A DNA stretch of 64,000 nucleotides from Litomosoides sigmodontis (taxonomy: Eukaryota; Nematoda; Chromadorea; Rhabditida; Onchocercidae): positions 455,001 to 519,000 of the forward strand of contig OY718806.1 in the NCBI GenBank assembly GCA_963070105.1, read 5' to 3'. Under the pieces are notes generated by a model. The model did no database searches. It was not told the origin of the DNA and saw only the letters and a program-made list of their open reading frames with translations. Below, in pieces: positions 12,911 through 27,900 of the stretch. Within the stretch, counting starts at the first letter, position 1; each line of letters opens with the position of its first letter. The position numbers and the translations under genes are program-made.

Positions 12911-15900
12911 ATGAGAAATTGCTGTCACTTACAGTTTAAAGTAACTGCGCTAACTTACTTTATTGAATTACTAATAATTGCTATTGCATTTCACCTTGAT
13001 CCTCCTATACTTGACATTTGCATCACTGGCTGTCTGGTACCAGCTAGAAATAATACTATATGGCTACCATACAGCTATCCACCATGTGTTGATCCTGGTC
13101 AACCATTATTACGTTGGTCTAACAATGTAACTTGTAACAGACCAAATTTTCTGACTTCACAGAGTGTTTCCCTGGATTCTTCATCCGGTGTGCTGTTTGC
13201 TGAGGAACGCATGTGCTTCTACGTAAAACCGTGGTATATGACGTATTTGTATGATTGTTCTGGTGACGGCGTACCACAAGAAGGCATTGTTTTTCTGGAT
13301 CATAAAAAATACGTCACAAAAAGGCGATCAAAGCGATGGATTCGACGAAGAAATCCAGCAGTTCCACGGATACACTTCAAGCAAGAGCACTATGTTACTG
13401 AAATTCCGGAAGATACACCAATCAATTCACTGATTATCCAACTACATGCCACTCATATCACTAACGAATCAATATACTATGCTATGGTAGCACCCGAAGA
13501 TTCTCGTTCAGCCAATATTTTTACCTTAGATACTGTTTCCGGCGATATAAGGTATGCGTATTGTAGATTTCCTTCAACTCCTCAATGAGAATCGCTTTTT
13601 TTTTAAATTTGATATTGAATTACATCACTTTTAAGTGGTGAAAATCCTTGGCAACGCAAACTTTCCACACTTCCCAAATTGCTTTCTACCAGTGTTTCTC
13701 GGCAGCAACTTTCTCTTTGGTATTCATACTGCACAATCCTTGTCTTTTTTAAGAAAGGAGCACTTTTTGAATTCATTTTGATAACACAGAAGCTTTCAGT
13801 CAAAAGTAGCAATGAAATTCAGCTTCAAAATTTTTCTAAACAATTACTTTTTTATACATCGTTGATGAAGTTGTCATGGCTTCACTTTCTAATTGCTCGT
13901 TTTTTTTGCATTTTTAATGAATTATCAACTTAAGTAATAAATTTACTCATTAAATTGTTCCTTTATTGACCATTTGTCATTATGAATCTCAGTCGGTGTG
14001 AAAGTGTTCTCCTTCCAAGGAAATGAAAATATTTTCGTTCAATTTCATCATTATTAACAATACTGATATAAAGTATATGTGATTCCATGCATATTTGAAT
14101 TTTACAACAGTTCAGATGAGTAGTCGTTTCGCCTACGGTGGTCAAGTAAATCCAAGTTAAAGTTTGAAGCCTCATTTATTTCTGTTATTTCCTTACTAAA
14201 AATAACTGAAATTAGATTTCTCAATATTCTTTTGAAGATCTATAATATTAGAGTCTAAATTTGCGTTCCAAATTTCTGGTTTAAACAGTGGCCATAAGCA
14301 TGCTACTTTAACCAGATTTTCAGGTGCACGTTTAACTGTAACAACGTAGAGTAGTAGTGGACGCATTACACAAAAAATCCCTTCATTTACGCACATCACA
14401 ATCTTTGCCTAATGCATTGGGTTGAAACTTTTCAGTAGTTTAAATAGCAATTGCTATCGGTTAGCTTTATAGCGCTATAGTGCAATACCTTGAAATGGGA
14501 GTTCTTTCTCACCTCCTTTGTCAATATGAAGAGGCTTTGTCAGAGTTGGAAAAGCGCTGGATCGAGAAGCATTAGATCGACATGTATTGAAAGTAATGGC
14601 TTATGAGCGACTGGATCCCGCTGTGTCGGCAAGCAGTTCAGTAATTGTGGAAGTTCTAGATGTCCAGGACAATGCACCAATTTTCGAACGCAATTCCTAT
14701 TATGTTGAAATTCGAGAGGATGCACCAGTAAATAATTATAATCCTATGATTATGAAATATTCAAATCAGTGAATACTTTTGTACAGAAGAAAGCTTCTTT
14801 TGACAGCAATTAGGATAAACAGAATGCGTTATTTATCGAATAATGCAATCAGGACGAGTAAAAGTTAAAATAAATAATTATGCCGTCTACGCCTCGGCCA
14901 AATAGATTTGGACAGGAATGTTTCTCGCTCTCGCTTAGAAAATTGAAATGAATGAAATTTAATTTAATTTTGCCACAACTACTTAGTGATAATTACTGGC
15001 AATGATAGATATATGATTAACATTTACATTAATTACCACTCGTTTGTTCTTATAATACATAACGAGAATGAGAAACAGTTATTATAAGTAGTTAAATGTA
15101 ATAATTTTAGTCAGTTTAGTTAGCAGCATTGAATCAAATGAGTTTATTCGTTTCTTCCACTGATTCGATTGCTTCTAATTTGCAGATTGGCACAACAATA
15201 GCATCTGTTTTTGCGCGTGACTTAGATATCGGTTTGAACGGAGAAATTGCTTATTCACTAGGCGAGCAAGATGGTGCTAAATTACTTCAAATTCATAGTT
15301 CAACAGGACTTATTCAAACAGCACAGCATCTGGATCGGGAATCAATGAATATTATCCGGGTTTATATATACGCAACCGATAAAGGAGTGCCACCGATGAC
15401 ATCACGAGCCCTTCTGGAAATTTTTCTTCTTGACGTTAATGATAATGCACCTGTTTTTGAAGAGGTTTGAAGACCTAGTTTTAAATTCAGTGCAATAATT
15501 TTTGATTAGTTTTTTTTGTCAAAAAACATGGATGGTGGTTGTTAAGGGACAAGATTGGTTTAGTCTGATGCATTAAATCAAGTTAAAAACTTTCTAATTT
15601 AAGTCTAGAATTCGATTTATCCGTTTGCTGCTACTTAAGGATTGCCTCGTAGTTTTAATTTAAATGCAAACTAGAGTCATTCGTGTTAGCGATAAAGTAA
15701 TTGTATCTTCTAAATGAATGCTTAAGAGAAACAGTCACTCCTTTTTATCCACTTCACCAAATGTTATTTCGGAAAAGATTGCCCTATCATTGTTCGGAAT
15801 ATTGCTTACTTTCAACTGCAATAGCGTTTGAGAAGTAAAATGCATTCATTTTAAAGACTTAGTTTACTAATTAATGGAATTTAAACATTCGTTTCAAATA

Positions 15901-18900
15901 GGATGAATAATGAAAATTTTAGGAATTTTACAATGCCACAATAATGGAAAATATCACCATACCGTACAATATTTTGCAAATTAAAGCAACAGATAGAGAT
16001 TCTGGACAAAACGGTATTTTTATTTAAATTATGTAAAAATTAAATTTAATCTTTTTCTATTTTAATAAAACCGATAACCGAAGTTATTGCAGGAAAAGTA
16101 CATTATAGCATTGTGGCATCTAGTATAAATGGGTTTTCCATTGATTATGAAAGCGGTTGGATAAAATTGCATCGAAAACTTGATCCACGATCCAATCTTG
16201 CAACGCTTCTAGTGCGAGCCAAGGATTCAGGCCAACCTGCTCAATCTTCAACAATTAATTGTGCTATACACATCATCGATATTAACGATCATGTACTGAT
16301 TAATTACACTGTTATCCATCATTTCCTTTGATCGATATTCCTGGAGGGTGTTAAAATAAAAAAAAAGGACGTCCTTCTTTTTTCAGCAATTTAACCCTCT
16401 AATGTTAACATTAATTATTAGAACCCTGAAATTACTTTAGTGATATGCAAATTTCTATCTGACATTAGTTGCAAAGCTTTTCCAGAAGCCACACTTTGTC
16501 TCATCACAGCAAAAGTTGTTTGTGGAAGAAAATGTACCAATCGGATTTGAAATAACACGAATTTTTGCTATCGATGAAGATAATGGTATGAATGGTGTAA
16601 TTTCATATATATTAGAAGGAGAAGACGGTGCAAATGAAACATTTCGCATTGACGAGGCAACGGGAATTATTACAACCATAGGCAAGCTCGACCGAGAGGA
16701 AAGGGAAAAGTATATATTTAAGGTAATGAACAATTTTCTACTAAAAAAGTCTGAATTTCGTAAACCAAAGGAAGAGAAGGCGACAGCAGCTTTTGCTATT
16801 AAATTTTCTATGAATTATCTGCATAATCGAAAAAAGCTTTTCATAATTTGAAATTAGTAAAGATTTCTTTATTTCAGGTAAAAGCAGAAGATGGCGGAAA
16901 ACCACCATTATCTGACAGTTTATTGGTAACAGTAATAGTTCGTGACGTAAATGATAATGCGCCGTATTTTGAACCCAACTTCTACAATGTTACTATACCC
17001 GAAAACGAAGTACGTGGAACGCCATTACTCAGTGTAAAAGCTATCGATCATGATAACGATGACAAAATAGCATACCGTATTGAAGGAGCCGATAAAGACA
17101 TTTTTTCGCTTATTCATTCAACTGATCAGGTTTCTTTTATACGTTTTTAAATTCTAAATCAATTTAATCGCCTGATGGTAAAAATCTTATCGATAACCTT
17201 ATTCAACTTTCGTCGTCAACAATTTTTAAATCATTTCAAGAATTTTTGTACAACTGAAGAGATAGAATATGGTGATATTATCTAGAGAACAAAAAGGCAG
17301 TATACATCGAGGTGCTTGTAAAGGTTTGTATGGTAGTACTGAAAATAAGTCTACAATCGGTCTTGAGACAGGTAATCGGTTGAAGCCGTCGGGAGTAAAG
17401 GATATGTGCCTACAGTGCATGGTGTCTGGAGGGGATGACCATAATTCTTATCAGTTCTTGTAATTTCTAGACTTAGCCGACGAGTTCAGGGTCATTTAGG
17501 AAACTATTCCCATTGTTATGCTAATCTTTTCAAAATTTTTATTAATCAGTCTTCAGTTTGTTGAGCGACACTAAGCTTTGTGGGAGCAGGAAGAATGCTT
17601 GAAGTATGTTGCTATCAACATATTTCGTTACGCCAACGAATTTTTTCTTCAAAATTTCAAAGCTATCCATAAGAAACGTTATTCCAGGGTGCTATACTGT
17701 CATTATCGGGTGAAATTGATCGCATGGATGATATATTACGTGTAATGATAACAGCAATTGATAAAGGTGGTTTAACAGGCACTTGCACAGTAACTATTAT
17801 TGTTACTGATGTTAATGCTGCACCAGTATTTCTTACTCATCCGTTTACAGTACATATACCAGAAAATGTGCCAATAGGAGCAGAAGTGATACAGCTGAGA
17901 GCGGAAGATGAGGACCGACATGAGAATGCTAAACTTACCTATTCACTTGGTAAATTTAACAATTGTCTAGATGAAATGAAACATGCGGAAACTAATTTTC
18001 ATCAGCAGCTATTTATAAATGTGTTTGTAAATTTTAGATAGTAAAGAATTCAATATTGATAAGGAAACTGGCTTAATAATAGTGGCAAAAGAGATAGATC
18101 GTGAAGAATGCAGTAGTTATTTGCTTAACATTACTGTAACCGATCATGCGACTAATCCACTCAGTGCAAGCACATTTCTCGAAATTGTCCCCGATGATGG
18201 TAAGTTTAATTTGGTGTTGTCAGCATTTTTTACATTATCCTGTTTTCTCTTATAGAGACACTGCTAACAGTTCACTTTTAATTTCCAGCTTATCATGATT
18301 TTACTGCTTTTTAAGAAATATTAATTGATTTGTCGATACTCAATCTATCATTTTCGCGTTGCTAAGTAATTGATTTTTCTTTTTTTATCAGATCGCATGC
18401 TTTTTTTCCTATTCTTTTAGTTAATTTAATTTCGCTTATAAGTTTCCCATTTTTTTCTATTCTTTTCATCACCAAGAGAAGATTGAATGACAAATCAATC
18501 AATCGTATGTATATTCAAAATAGCACTACAACTCATTTCCATTGCAAAAGCGAAACAAAAAGGCTGCTCTATTAGAACTCTCTCTCCGTCCCTCTGCAAA
18601 TTATACAAAGAACGATGAGCCACAAAATACTTACCTTCTACATACTCCTCCCTCCTTGATTAATCTAGCAAAATCGAATGCGGCCAATCACATTGTTGCC
18701 AATACTGCTCCTGATGTTTACTGTAGTAGTAAGTTTTTTCACGCTGCTAATTATTTGTTGCTTATTTCATTCCCATTCTTCAACTGCTTTAATCATTCCT
18801 AAGCAATAATTTCCAAAAAAAAGGAAGGAAAAAGGTCCCTTTCAATTTCATGGAAAATACTCCAGTTGTAAATAAAGGAATTGAAATAACTTAGCACAAC

Positions 18901-21900
18901 TTGTTCTCTATTTTTTAGGAATATTTGTTCAAAATTACAAACCAAAAAAAATGAACTGGTACGGCAGATGGAAAAGAAAACAATTAAAAACTTGGAACAA
19001 AATGATTACAAAAAATTATTAATTAGAAGTAGGCCTACCGAGTGATTTAATTACTTATTAATCAATAGTGTTGCACCAACTTGCAACTTTATCAAAATAC
19101 GGTATGCCATGAAAATCATTTATGAAATTACTATGCATTTTTTGTAATCATTTTGCTAAATTTAAACTTTTTTCATCAACGAACAAGCTTCTGAATCTAA
19201 CAGCTGTGCTATGGAGCTAGAGGGTTACCCCGGGGATTAGTAACTGATATGCTTAATTCATGTTTGTATGCTAAATGAAGAATTTAACAAATCAAAAACT
19301 AAGAACAGTTTGATATTTACTTGAAATCATGCGGAAATGTCTCACAAATTCTTGGTGTAATTGCTTAAGCTGAGTTACATTCCAACTTAAGATCTTTTAA
19401 ACTCTCATCCAATCCTTTGTGACCTGTATTATCCGTCCTTTCATTCTAGCCTCAAAATTTTGTATGTGCGTCACCTTACAATTCCTTTCGCCAAGTTTTC
19501 ATCTTTCTTCATATCAATACCTCTACATCATCCAGAGATATTTTACGAATTTCAAAGGCTTCGTGTTGAAATCCTATTGTTTCAAGTAAATGACAATGCA
19601 CCAGAATTCACGTCCGAAAACTACACAGTTGCAATAGCGGAAGATACGCCAATTGGAACATCATTCACTCAAATATCAGCTGTTGATGTAGATGAGGGAG
19701 ATAACGCAATTATTGATTATTTCCTGGTTGAGGAGAATGGAAACGGCGACACTTTTAAACTGGATAGATCATCTGGCACATTACGGGTAGTTACTAAGTT
19801 GGATCGTGAAATGACTGCCAGGTTAGCTTGTTTGCAAAATCCATCATAGAAATTCATGCATCGCTTCTAAGAAAAGTTGAGCCCGACCACATAAAAACTT
19901 AAATCTGTTCTGTTTAAAGGTGTATCGGTCATCTGCTTAACTATCACTAACAAATTTAATTTTCTCAGGTACCAGCTAACAGTGAAAGCACAGGATCGCG
20001 GTAATCCACCACTATCATCTTTTTCCACCATATCAGTAGTTATCATTGATGTCAACGATAATGCACCGCAATTCGAATCACTTCGGTATGACTTATGGAT
20101 CGCAGAAAATAGCCCCATGGGCAGCACAGTTGGTACCATTATTGCTCGTGATCAAGATGAAGGTGACAACGCGCTCATACAATTTCGAATATTTGGTGGC
20201 ATTGATGCAAAACTTTTTGATATTGAAGCGGTACGAGTTTATCTAATTTTCTTGATCATACCCCACCTTATTTCATTTTCTTTATTTTTTTCTTTTACAA
20301 TTAACCACATTCACTCTTAAGAAACAAATGAGTCGAAAAAACTGAGAAAAATAAAAATGAATTGGTGATTAATATCCTTTAACTCTCAACGTAGCAACAG
20401 TTAATCATTCCAAAAAAATTTCGGCAGAATTTTTTTGTGTATTTCAGGATTCAAATCAAAACGGTGTAGCAAACATACTTTCGCGGACAGTTTTCGATTA
20501 TGAAGCCAAAAAGAACCTTTTTTTCGTCGAAGTCCAAGCAAGCAGGTCAATTTAATTTAAATGCTTTTTTTTGACCAAATTAATATGAAATGGTTTTAGT
20601 GACCAGCTAAGTTCTGTTGTGCCCGTTTACGTCCACGTCAGCGATGTTAACGATAACAGACCTCAACTTCGTGACTTCACTGTTCTCTATGCAAATCATA
20701 TTGAGGAACCTGTGGAACGAGAGATAGGATATGTCCCGGCATTGTATGTTTTTAATAGTTTATATTTACATGCTAACTTCGAAATCCCTTTTCTCCTAGT
20801 TTTTTCTGAAAAATTATTCTCATAATATTAGCATCACCGATTTACATTAAGCAAGAAGCCCTATTGGAAGTTTGATTTGTTTTTGTTTTGAGTTCATGAT
20901 CTTAGGATAAATTTAGTGACCCTGACCATAATGCAACCTTGGAGTACAGCATTGAAACAAACGACATTTTAATGGTGGATCAATATAAAGGCTCCATCAT
21001 GCCGATGAATGTTTGGAGGCGATATATAAATGTTGTTTATAAGATCTGCGTTTCTGGTAAGGTTAATCTATCAATCCTTAATTTCAAATTCATTTAATGA
21101 ATGGGGTAAGAAGCACGGCTAGGAGCACATTTCAGATGGTCCGAATAATATTTGTGCCAGATGTCGGTTCGTTTACATACCGTTAGATGATGCTATTATC
21201 CGAGATACGGTCACTGTTGGATTTCCGAATACTCGTTATGAGGAATTGCTGGACAACGTTGTTTTTGAACGATTTACAAGTGCTATATCGCTTTTGGATG
21301 ACTGGCACAGCGATGATATTTGGGTATTTAGCGTTCACACTGAAAATGAATACACCAATGTATCACTCGTTGTTCACCAAGGACGTACTGTTCACAAGTA
21401 AGTCACTTATTCAATCAAATATGCAAAACCTACTACATACAAACATTCTTTGATTGATCGGACAATCGAAACAAATGTTAATACATCTACTTTGATGCGC
21501 TAAACGTCTGCTTCACAAGCACTGATAGCTTCCGAAGCAATTCAAACTACAATAAATGAGTTGATATACATTCTCGTAATTTATTTTGCATGTGAGAAAG
21601 AGTGTAAAAACGGATGAATTTAAATTTTTAATGCTATTATGCTTGAAAGTACTAAAAATTGTTTTACATTTTCCAAGTAGGAGAGCCATGACCGAAGTTT
21701 TCAAAATCATTGAGTTTAGATCAGAGTATGTAGAAGGATTAATTAGAAATGGACTTGCGAAGCTAAGTGACATGATTGGTATGAGGTTAACAATACACAA
21801 AGACGCTACGTGCTTTAATGAACCGTGTCCATACTTTCAACAATGTAGAAATACTCAAAAATACGTCAAGACTACGCAGGTGAATTGTTTTAAATAGAAT

Positions 21901-24900
21901 AAATAAATCATCTATTGACTGCCATTTTTGAATCCTCAGGTGGATGAAATTCTGAAAGGTCTGTTGTACATATTTAGATTTATACCAGTTATTCGTTATC
22001 GAGTCAATAAAAAAAATTTAATATCGCAGAACGCTACTGCAGTTTCGATGAAAATCAATGAAAAATGAAATTGCAGGATTTTAAAACAGACAGTTTCTTG
22101 ATGCATTCTTTGGATACTGTCAATTCATTTCAATGTCAGTGTCCAGTAGGATTTTCAAGTTCGTTTTACTTCATTTCAATTCATTTGCTGCTGAATCAAA
22201 GGAAGGTTTTATTCATAGTCATTTTACACGTTGTTTAACAACAGCGAATTGATCATCGATGAATTTTATGCAATTTCTCGTTCAATCTCTTTCGATCAAT
22301 TTTCGATCCCATTTAACGGCAAGAATGAGCACTGGAGAGAGAGCCGAAGGATCAAAATGGATTTTCCCATTAAACATTTTAGGTGTAGAAAGAGCAGTAA
22401 AATACATCTTATCGTCAGCAAACCATTAGCAATTAAATAATTCAATTACTTTCTACGCCTATGTGTGTTTTTCCGCTTCCGTGAAAACATGTATGGCTCT
22501 CTGCAACACTCGTCATCTCCGCCTGAGTGCGTTGAGTTGGATTAATTGGTCTACTGACTTGTTACCACCCTCTGCTCTTAATGTTGCTAATGTAGGCTTT
22601 TCCATGACTTCTACTCCATCAAATATTCATTGGTAATCTCCAGGCGGACAGTGAATTAATCGCACATGAAAATTATTCTCAAATTGAGAAAAAAGGTTGA
22701 AATGTCGATAGAGTTTTAACTATTACTACGGTGTCTGTGTAATCGTATAGCACATTATTCGTCCCACTCTGATACTGATATTTCGTAACGGACGTGTCAC
22801 TCGAAAATTGAAATATATGATATGATTATGTTGAAAGGGAGAATAGTCGTTGGGGAGCAGGCGACAGCCAACTTTTTAATTAAAGATAACATTGAAATGA
22901 CAAGCAAGTGTGAGCCTCTACACACACTACTGGAAATCAATCAAATTAAAGTCTTTAGACTTCTCGGTTATGACAATGTACGATTTGAATATTTGTCTAG
23001 CAGAAGAAAAAAGAAGTGCTCCTTAGAAGGATTTTTCTGAGCTATCTAATATTACATGCAGACCTAAATCTGCGTAATACAAGCCTTTTTTGAGTAGATC
23101 ACAAAGCTTTCTAGGAATTAGCTGAACGAATGTTTGCTCTCGGATTTTACACTATTCTTGATACAACAATTTCAACATATCAATTTGACTTGTGCTAGTG
23201 AGGCACTGAGATTTTGATTGAACAGATGTTGTAACCAAAAAGCAAATTTTTAAATAAAATTCAAATTTAGTACATAGCAATTTTTACAGGCAGCGACGGG
23301 CTTCAACAGCTTTGCAATCATCGTCTTGACATGTGCTTCACGTCACCATGCGAACATCAAGGTACCTGTGTACCGCTAGAAAATGGATATCGCTGCCATT
23401 GTTCACCGCAATGGATAGGTTATTTCATAATTTTACTGAGTTACAAACTAGACAATATTAATTAGTCCACTGCGTAAGCAAGCTTACAAGTTGTTTAAGC
23501 GAAGAAGTTGTCTAACTTTGTGCGGCTTGTACAGCCATAATTTGCTAAATGATAAGAATTATATAAGCGGTGAATTTCTTCCACCTATTTCATTATCAAT
23601 CAAATATCTTTCGAGAGGAAGATCCTCCGCAATGATCATTTTAATTTCTCCCAAGTCCATCAACGCAATGATCATTGCAACAATTCGCCTACGATATAAG
23701 ATGCGTGTGATTTCTCGATGAGAAAACTTCAAAAGCTATAAGTTGTGAGGTGGAAGAATAAAAAATAGCATGAAATTTTATAAAACAAAAGACAGTAAGA
23801 TTCTTGGTCACCTTTGTCGCAGTAACAATTAGCTTTTCATTAGTAAAGTGCTGGCGAACAATTATTAAAATTAGCTTATAAACTATTTTTAGTTTTTGGC
23901 TTAGTTACTGGCAAGCACTGGAAAGGATTGTTAGAGATCATTGATTAATTGTCGTCAATAATGCCATAGAGTTAGAACGGAGTAAGGAGGACGTGTAATC
24001 AAGCGGTGTCAATAGGTTCTTAACGCTTCCTTTCAAAACGTTTTTGTCTTGGGAGCTAACAGCAGCTTTTAATGATAGTGTGACTCATACTGAGCGTTAA
24101 ATAATTATCTTTCACAAAATGTTCCCTGTCGTTGTGTCCACTCCTCATTCATAGCTTCCATTTCTTTCGCCCTCCGATTCCCCTTCGAACGACAATATAA
24201 TAGGCCTATGCGCAAATGTTCATATAACATTAATTCACTTCACGTCATTCCTCCCCAGGGATCGTGTATAACCCAATAATTTTGTCTCTAATGGATATTT
24301 GCAATGAATTTTTAGGTTTGAAGAGCTTTAACAAAATGTCGCAAACAGAAACTCCCACATGTAAATTTATATAATAAGGGTATGAAGAATATTAGGTGAC
24401 AAGGCCATGAATAATTACTAATTATGGCAAGACGAATGAGTAAAGAGAAGATTCTTCTACCTTCCCTGTCTATCTGTGATTACTTTCAAAAGACGCGAAG
24501 TTATTATCAAATTAAATCAGTCTTAATACAAAGGCTATGATAACAAGAAGAGTTCATTTTGCTGCAAAATACCAATGTGATTTTTTCTGAAAATCCAACT
24601 GCTTGGCTTTTAGAGTGGAATTGCACTCACAAATGATAAATTTTCTAGGGGAAAATTGCGAGAAGTCGGTTTACGTGGACAGCTGTTTGCCGAATTCTTG
24701 CTTCTCAAATTCTATTTGTAAATTAGTAAATCGGACTACAAAATGTGTGCAGTGTCGTTGGCATTCACATGATACGGATTCGCAGTGTAGACTGCTCTCG
24801 ATCTCATTTGGAGAAGACGGTGGCTACATCGTTCTACCTCTTCAGATCACTCGAATGCAGTGGAAGTTGCAATTTAGGTGCGTTAAACGGTTTAATTTCA

Positions 24901-27900
24901 AGTTGTGGATGCGTTTTCAATCGTCTATTAATTTGAGAAATCATAAATGGATGTTGCGGAAATATTGTAGCAAAAAGGATTGCCTACTTTTCAATTTGAA
25001 TCAAACAATTTGTTTTCAGCATAGCAACGGTGGCGTCAAATGGCGTGTTGTTTTTTACGGGAAATTTATCACTGGATTTTCTGGAAGTGTCACTGCAGGA
25101 TGCACTTGTTCGGGGACGATTCTCTCTCGGTCATGACATATATGAAATAAGTTCTTTTTCGCATCATTATATAAAGATTGGTTCCCGCACTGTTTTAGAA
25201 TTCACAGCTTTCATTTTATTTGATATTTAATTTTTAATTTTATTTTTTAACCTCCCAATTTTTTAGGTAATAATGGACGACTGGCCCGAAAATAGAGTAA
25301 GCGATGGGAAATGGCACCAAATAACTCTTGAGTACTATGACAATGTCAGCTATAAGATAGCACTTGATATTTGACCTTTCAAATTTGCTGATATCTTAAA
25401 AGTTGTATTGAGCTTCTGCAATTTTTAGACAAAAAATTAGATAAACTAAATCTTAATCTTTTGCTTCATTAGTTGTAGTTTGAAAGCTTCAGAAATTGAT
25501 TATATCGCTGGATGACTGTGATGCTCATATTGCCATGAAGTACAGCAACATCACTGGTTATCGGAAGTGTGCTGCTGAGATTACTGCAAAATTACTGGAA
25601 AAGTTTGTTAGTTAAAATTAAAGGTCATGCTAGACTTCACTAGATGAATGACACTCGTGTTATACAGAATCTTCCTCACTCACAGGGAATAAAGAAGTAA
25701 AACTTTCACGTCACATATTTAGCAACTTTAATCGAAAAAAAATACAATGTCAGATGCAACGACCCAGCCGTAAGTTGTTATCGGTTCTTCGATCTTCCTG
25801 CTGCTGTGAACCTCGGTGGTCGAGCAATAACTATTGCTCGACAGAATTACATAAGTGGAATCGATGGCGATCAGTATGGTTCGGCAAGAATTCAAGAACC
25901 ATTCGTCGGATGCATCTCAAATCTAACTTTTGATGGAAGACTAGTTGATTTTTCGAATTTCGAGGAATTTGAGAAAGCTGGAGACATACAACATGGTTGT
26001 AAGCAAAAAAGAAATGATTGCCTCAACAATCCATGTCATCATACTGCAGTTTGTGAACCCATGTGGGATGGATATCATTGTCGTTGCAAGCAAACAGCGC
26101 ATACTGATGGGCCTTGCATTGATGACGGTAAAAATTTCTGAAAACTTTGATTCCAAAGTACTGTGATTTCTCACTGTGATTTCCATTTTGGCATATGTAA
26201 TATGCGGCAACTTTAGTATCATCAATTTTATTTTGATTTATGCGATCTTTTCTCCATTTGCAAACTAGAATTCTTCATTTCCAAAAGATTCACAATCATC
26301 GCAATTTATTGCTTCAGAAGATTCGTTTGTTTCACTATATGACGAAGAATCATACGTTTTCTGGAATATACCTGATAATATCAAATTCTACAATTTATCA
26401 TTCGAATTTCGGACGCGTTTACATGAAACACAGGTTGTTGCGGCTGAATTTTCCAGGCGATCACAATTCATTATTTTCTCAGTATGTTTTTTTGCCACTT
26501 ATTTCTCTTGGGCTGATTATTCTGCTTAGCTAAATTTACTGGATGAAATTCACTGTTAATTTAGCATTTTATATTTGGAAATTTACAACATATCTCCGGA
26601 ATACTCGTTTCGCGTATGAATATGAATGGAGAGTGGTAATTTGTAGTATCGTGAGCGAAAACTTAAAATTAAAAAATTTTTTTCATTGAATTTAAAGATA
26701 AGTCACGGCAAGGGAGTGATTAGCATTGGCTCCAAACAATATTTTCTACCGTTCCCAAATTTTGCTGATGGCAATTTGAAAAGCTTCTCGATTGCTGTCG
26801 AAAAATATGTAACGCTTATTGTCATCGATCACTTGTACAAAAAGGTTTCCTTTTTTATCGCAAATTAATGTTTTCGCACCTTTTTAAAAGGCCAGCCATA
26901 TTTACAAATTTTCGTTTGTTACACGAACTAAAGGTTTCCAGTGGTCGCATTTAAAGCAGGAAGTTTAAAACCCTGCTGTATTGTTTCTCCAAAAATTTCA
27001 GTCATTTCTCTATTATATTTTTCGGTCTAGCTACACCATCCTGATTTTGATTTCACTCAACAATTTAAATTTCAGCGCATCGTGATGCCAAATAACGGTT
27101 TATATCGTGACATACGCAAAGTTTATTCCGGATTAGCTCCGTCAACCAGTTATCCCCAGCGATTTGAAGGATGCCTTCGAAATGTGAAAATCAATGATGT
27201 ACGGTTGAAATTGGCCGAAAATATGATGGCAAAGCCTGGTTGTCAAGTACTAATTAGCCATCCATTGCTATCTGAAAAGTGCTCCAAAGTACTGTTGAAA
27301 AAATGCGAAGAAATTAAAATAATATTGGTATTAAAATAATACCAATATTACTTTGATTTCTTCGCTCAACTGTTATTATCGTCTTTCTGTTTCAGTCTCT
27401 GCGAAGTTTTCAATTTTGTATCTTCTAAGAATTTAATGCTTGAAAAGTCTTCCTTCTTTCTCATAAAATTTTTTGCCTTCAGGCACCAAATGGATGCAGT
27501 TTACCGAAGGCCTGTCCGCTTAATAGTGTTTGTGTTCGAGAATGGGATCGTCATCGTTGCGAATGCAATCCGGGTACCCACTGTCTATAGCAAAGAAAAT
27601 ATTTCAATCGTTGCTCTCGCATGATCAGGGAGATTTTTAGGATTGTTTTGAAAGGATATTCCTAATTTAGATTATCTTTGAATTTTTCATGGGAAAATCT
27701 CCTTGATTTGCGATGACTTATCACATGAGCTCCAATAAATCGGCTAATTTTTATTTTGTCAGAAAAAGCTTTGAGCAAAAAATGTTGACTTGCTAAGTGT
27801 TAAATTAGAATTAGATGGTAAGAGAAGGCGAAAACATAACGGGGTTTTCCAGTTTTAATACACTAACGACTTGAAATTGTTCCTCGCAGAAGGCCTGTTA

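Noticed and set aside
14468..14479. 12-bp perfect palindrome TATAGCGCTATA
   Set aside because: Short enough to be chance; sits in a Flamingo intron without further structure.
17226..17463. Open frames on both strands inside a Flamingo intron, slightly GC-richer than the surroundings
   Set aside because: No recognisable protein on either strand, and it lies between two cadherin exons that are in perfect phase without it. It might be an inserted repeat, but no copy or terminal repeat can be shown here.
18542..18802. 86-codon open frame in a Flamingo intron
   Set aside because: Low-complexity sequence without family resemblance, and the flanking cadherin exons join in phase without it.
21946..21958. 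Short exon-like block between AG and GT in Flamingo
   Set aside because: Including it puts a stop in frame at the next exon, whereas skipping it gives a continuous EGF-like sequence.
26240..26533. 97-codon open frame over the laminin G2 region
   Set aside because: It is a shifted frame; the true frame of 26288-26481 gives a clear laminin G sequence (YVFWNIPDN, FYNLSFEFRTRL).
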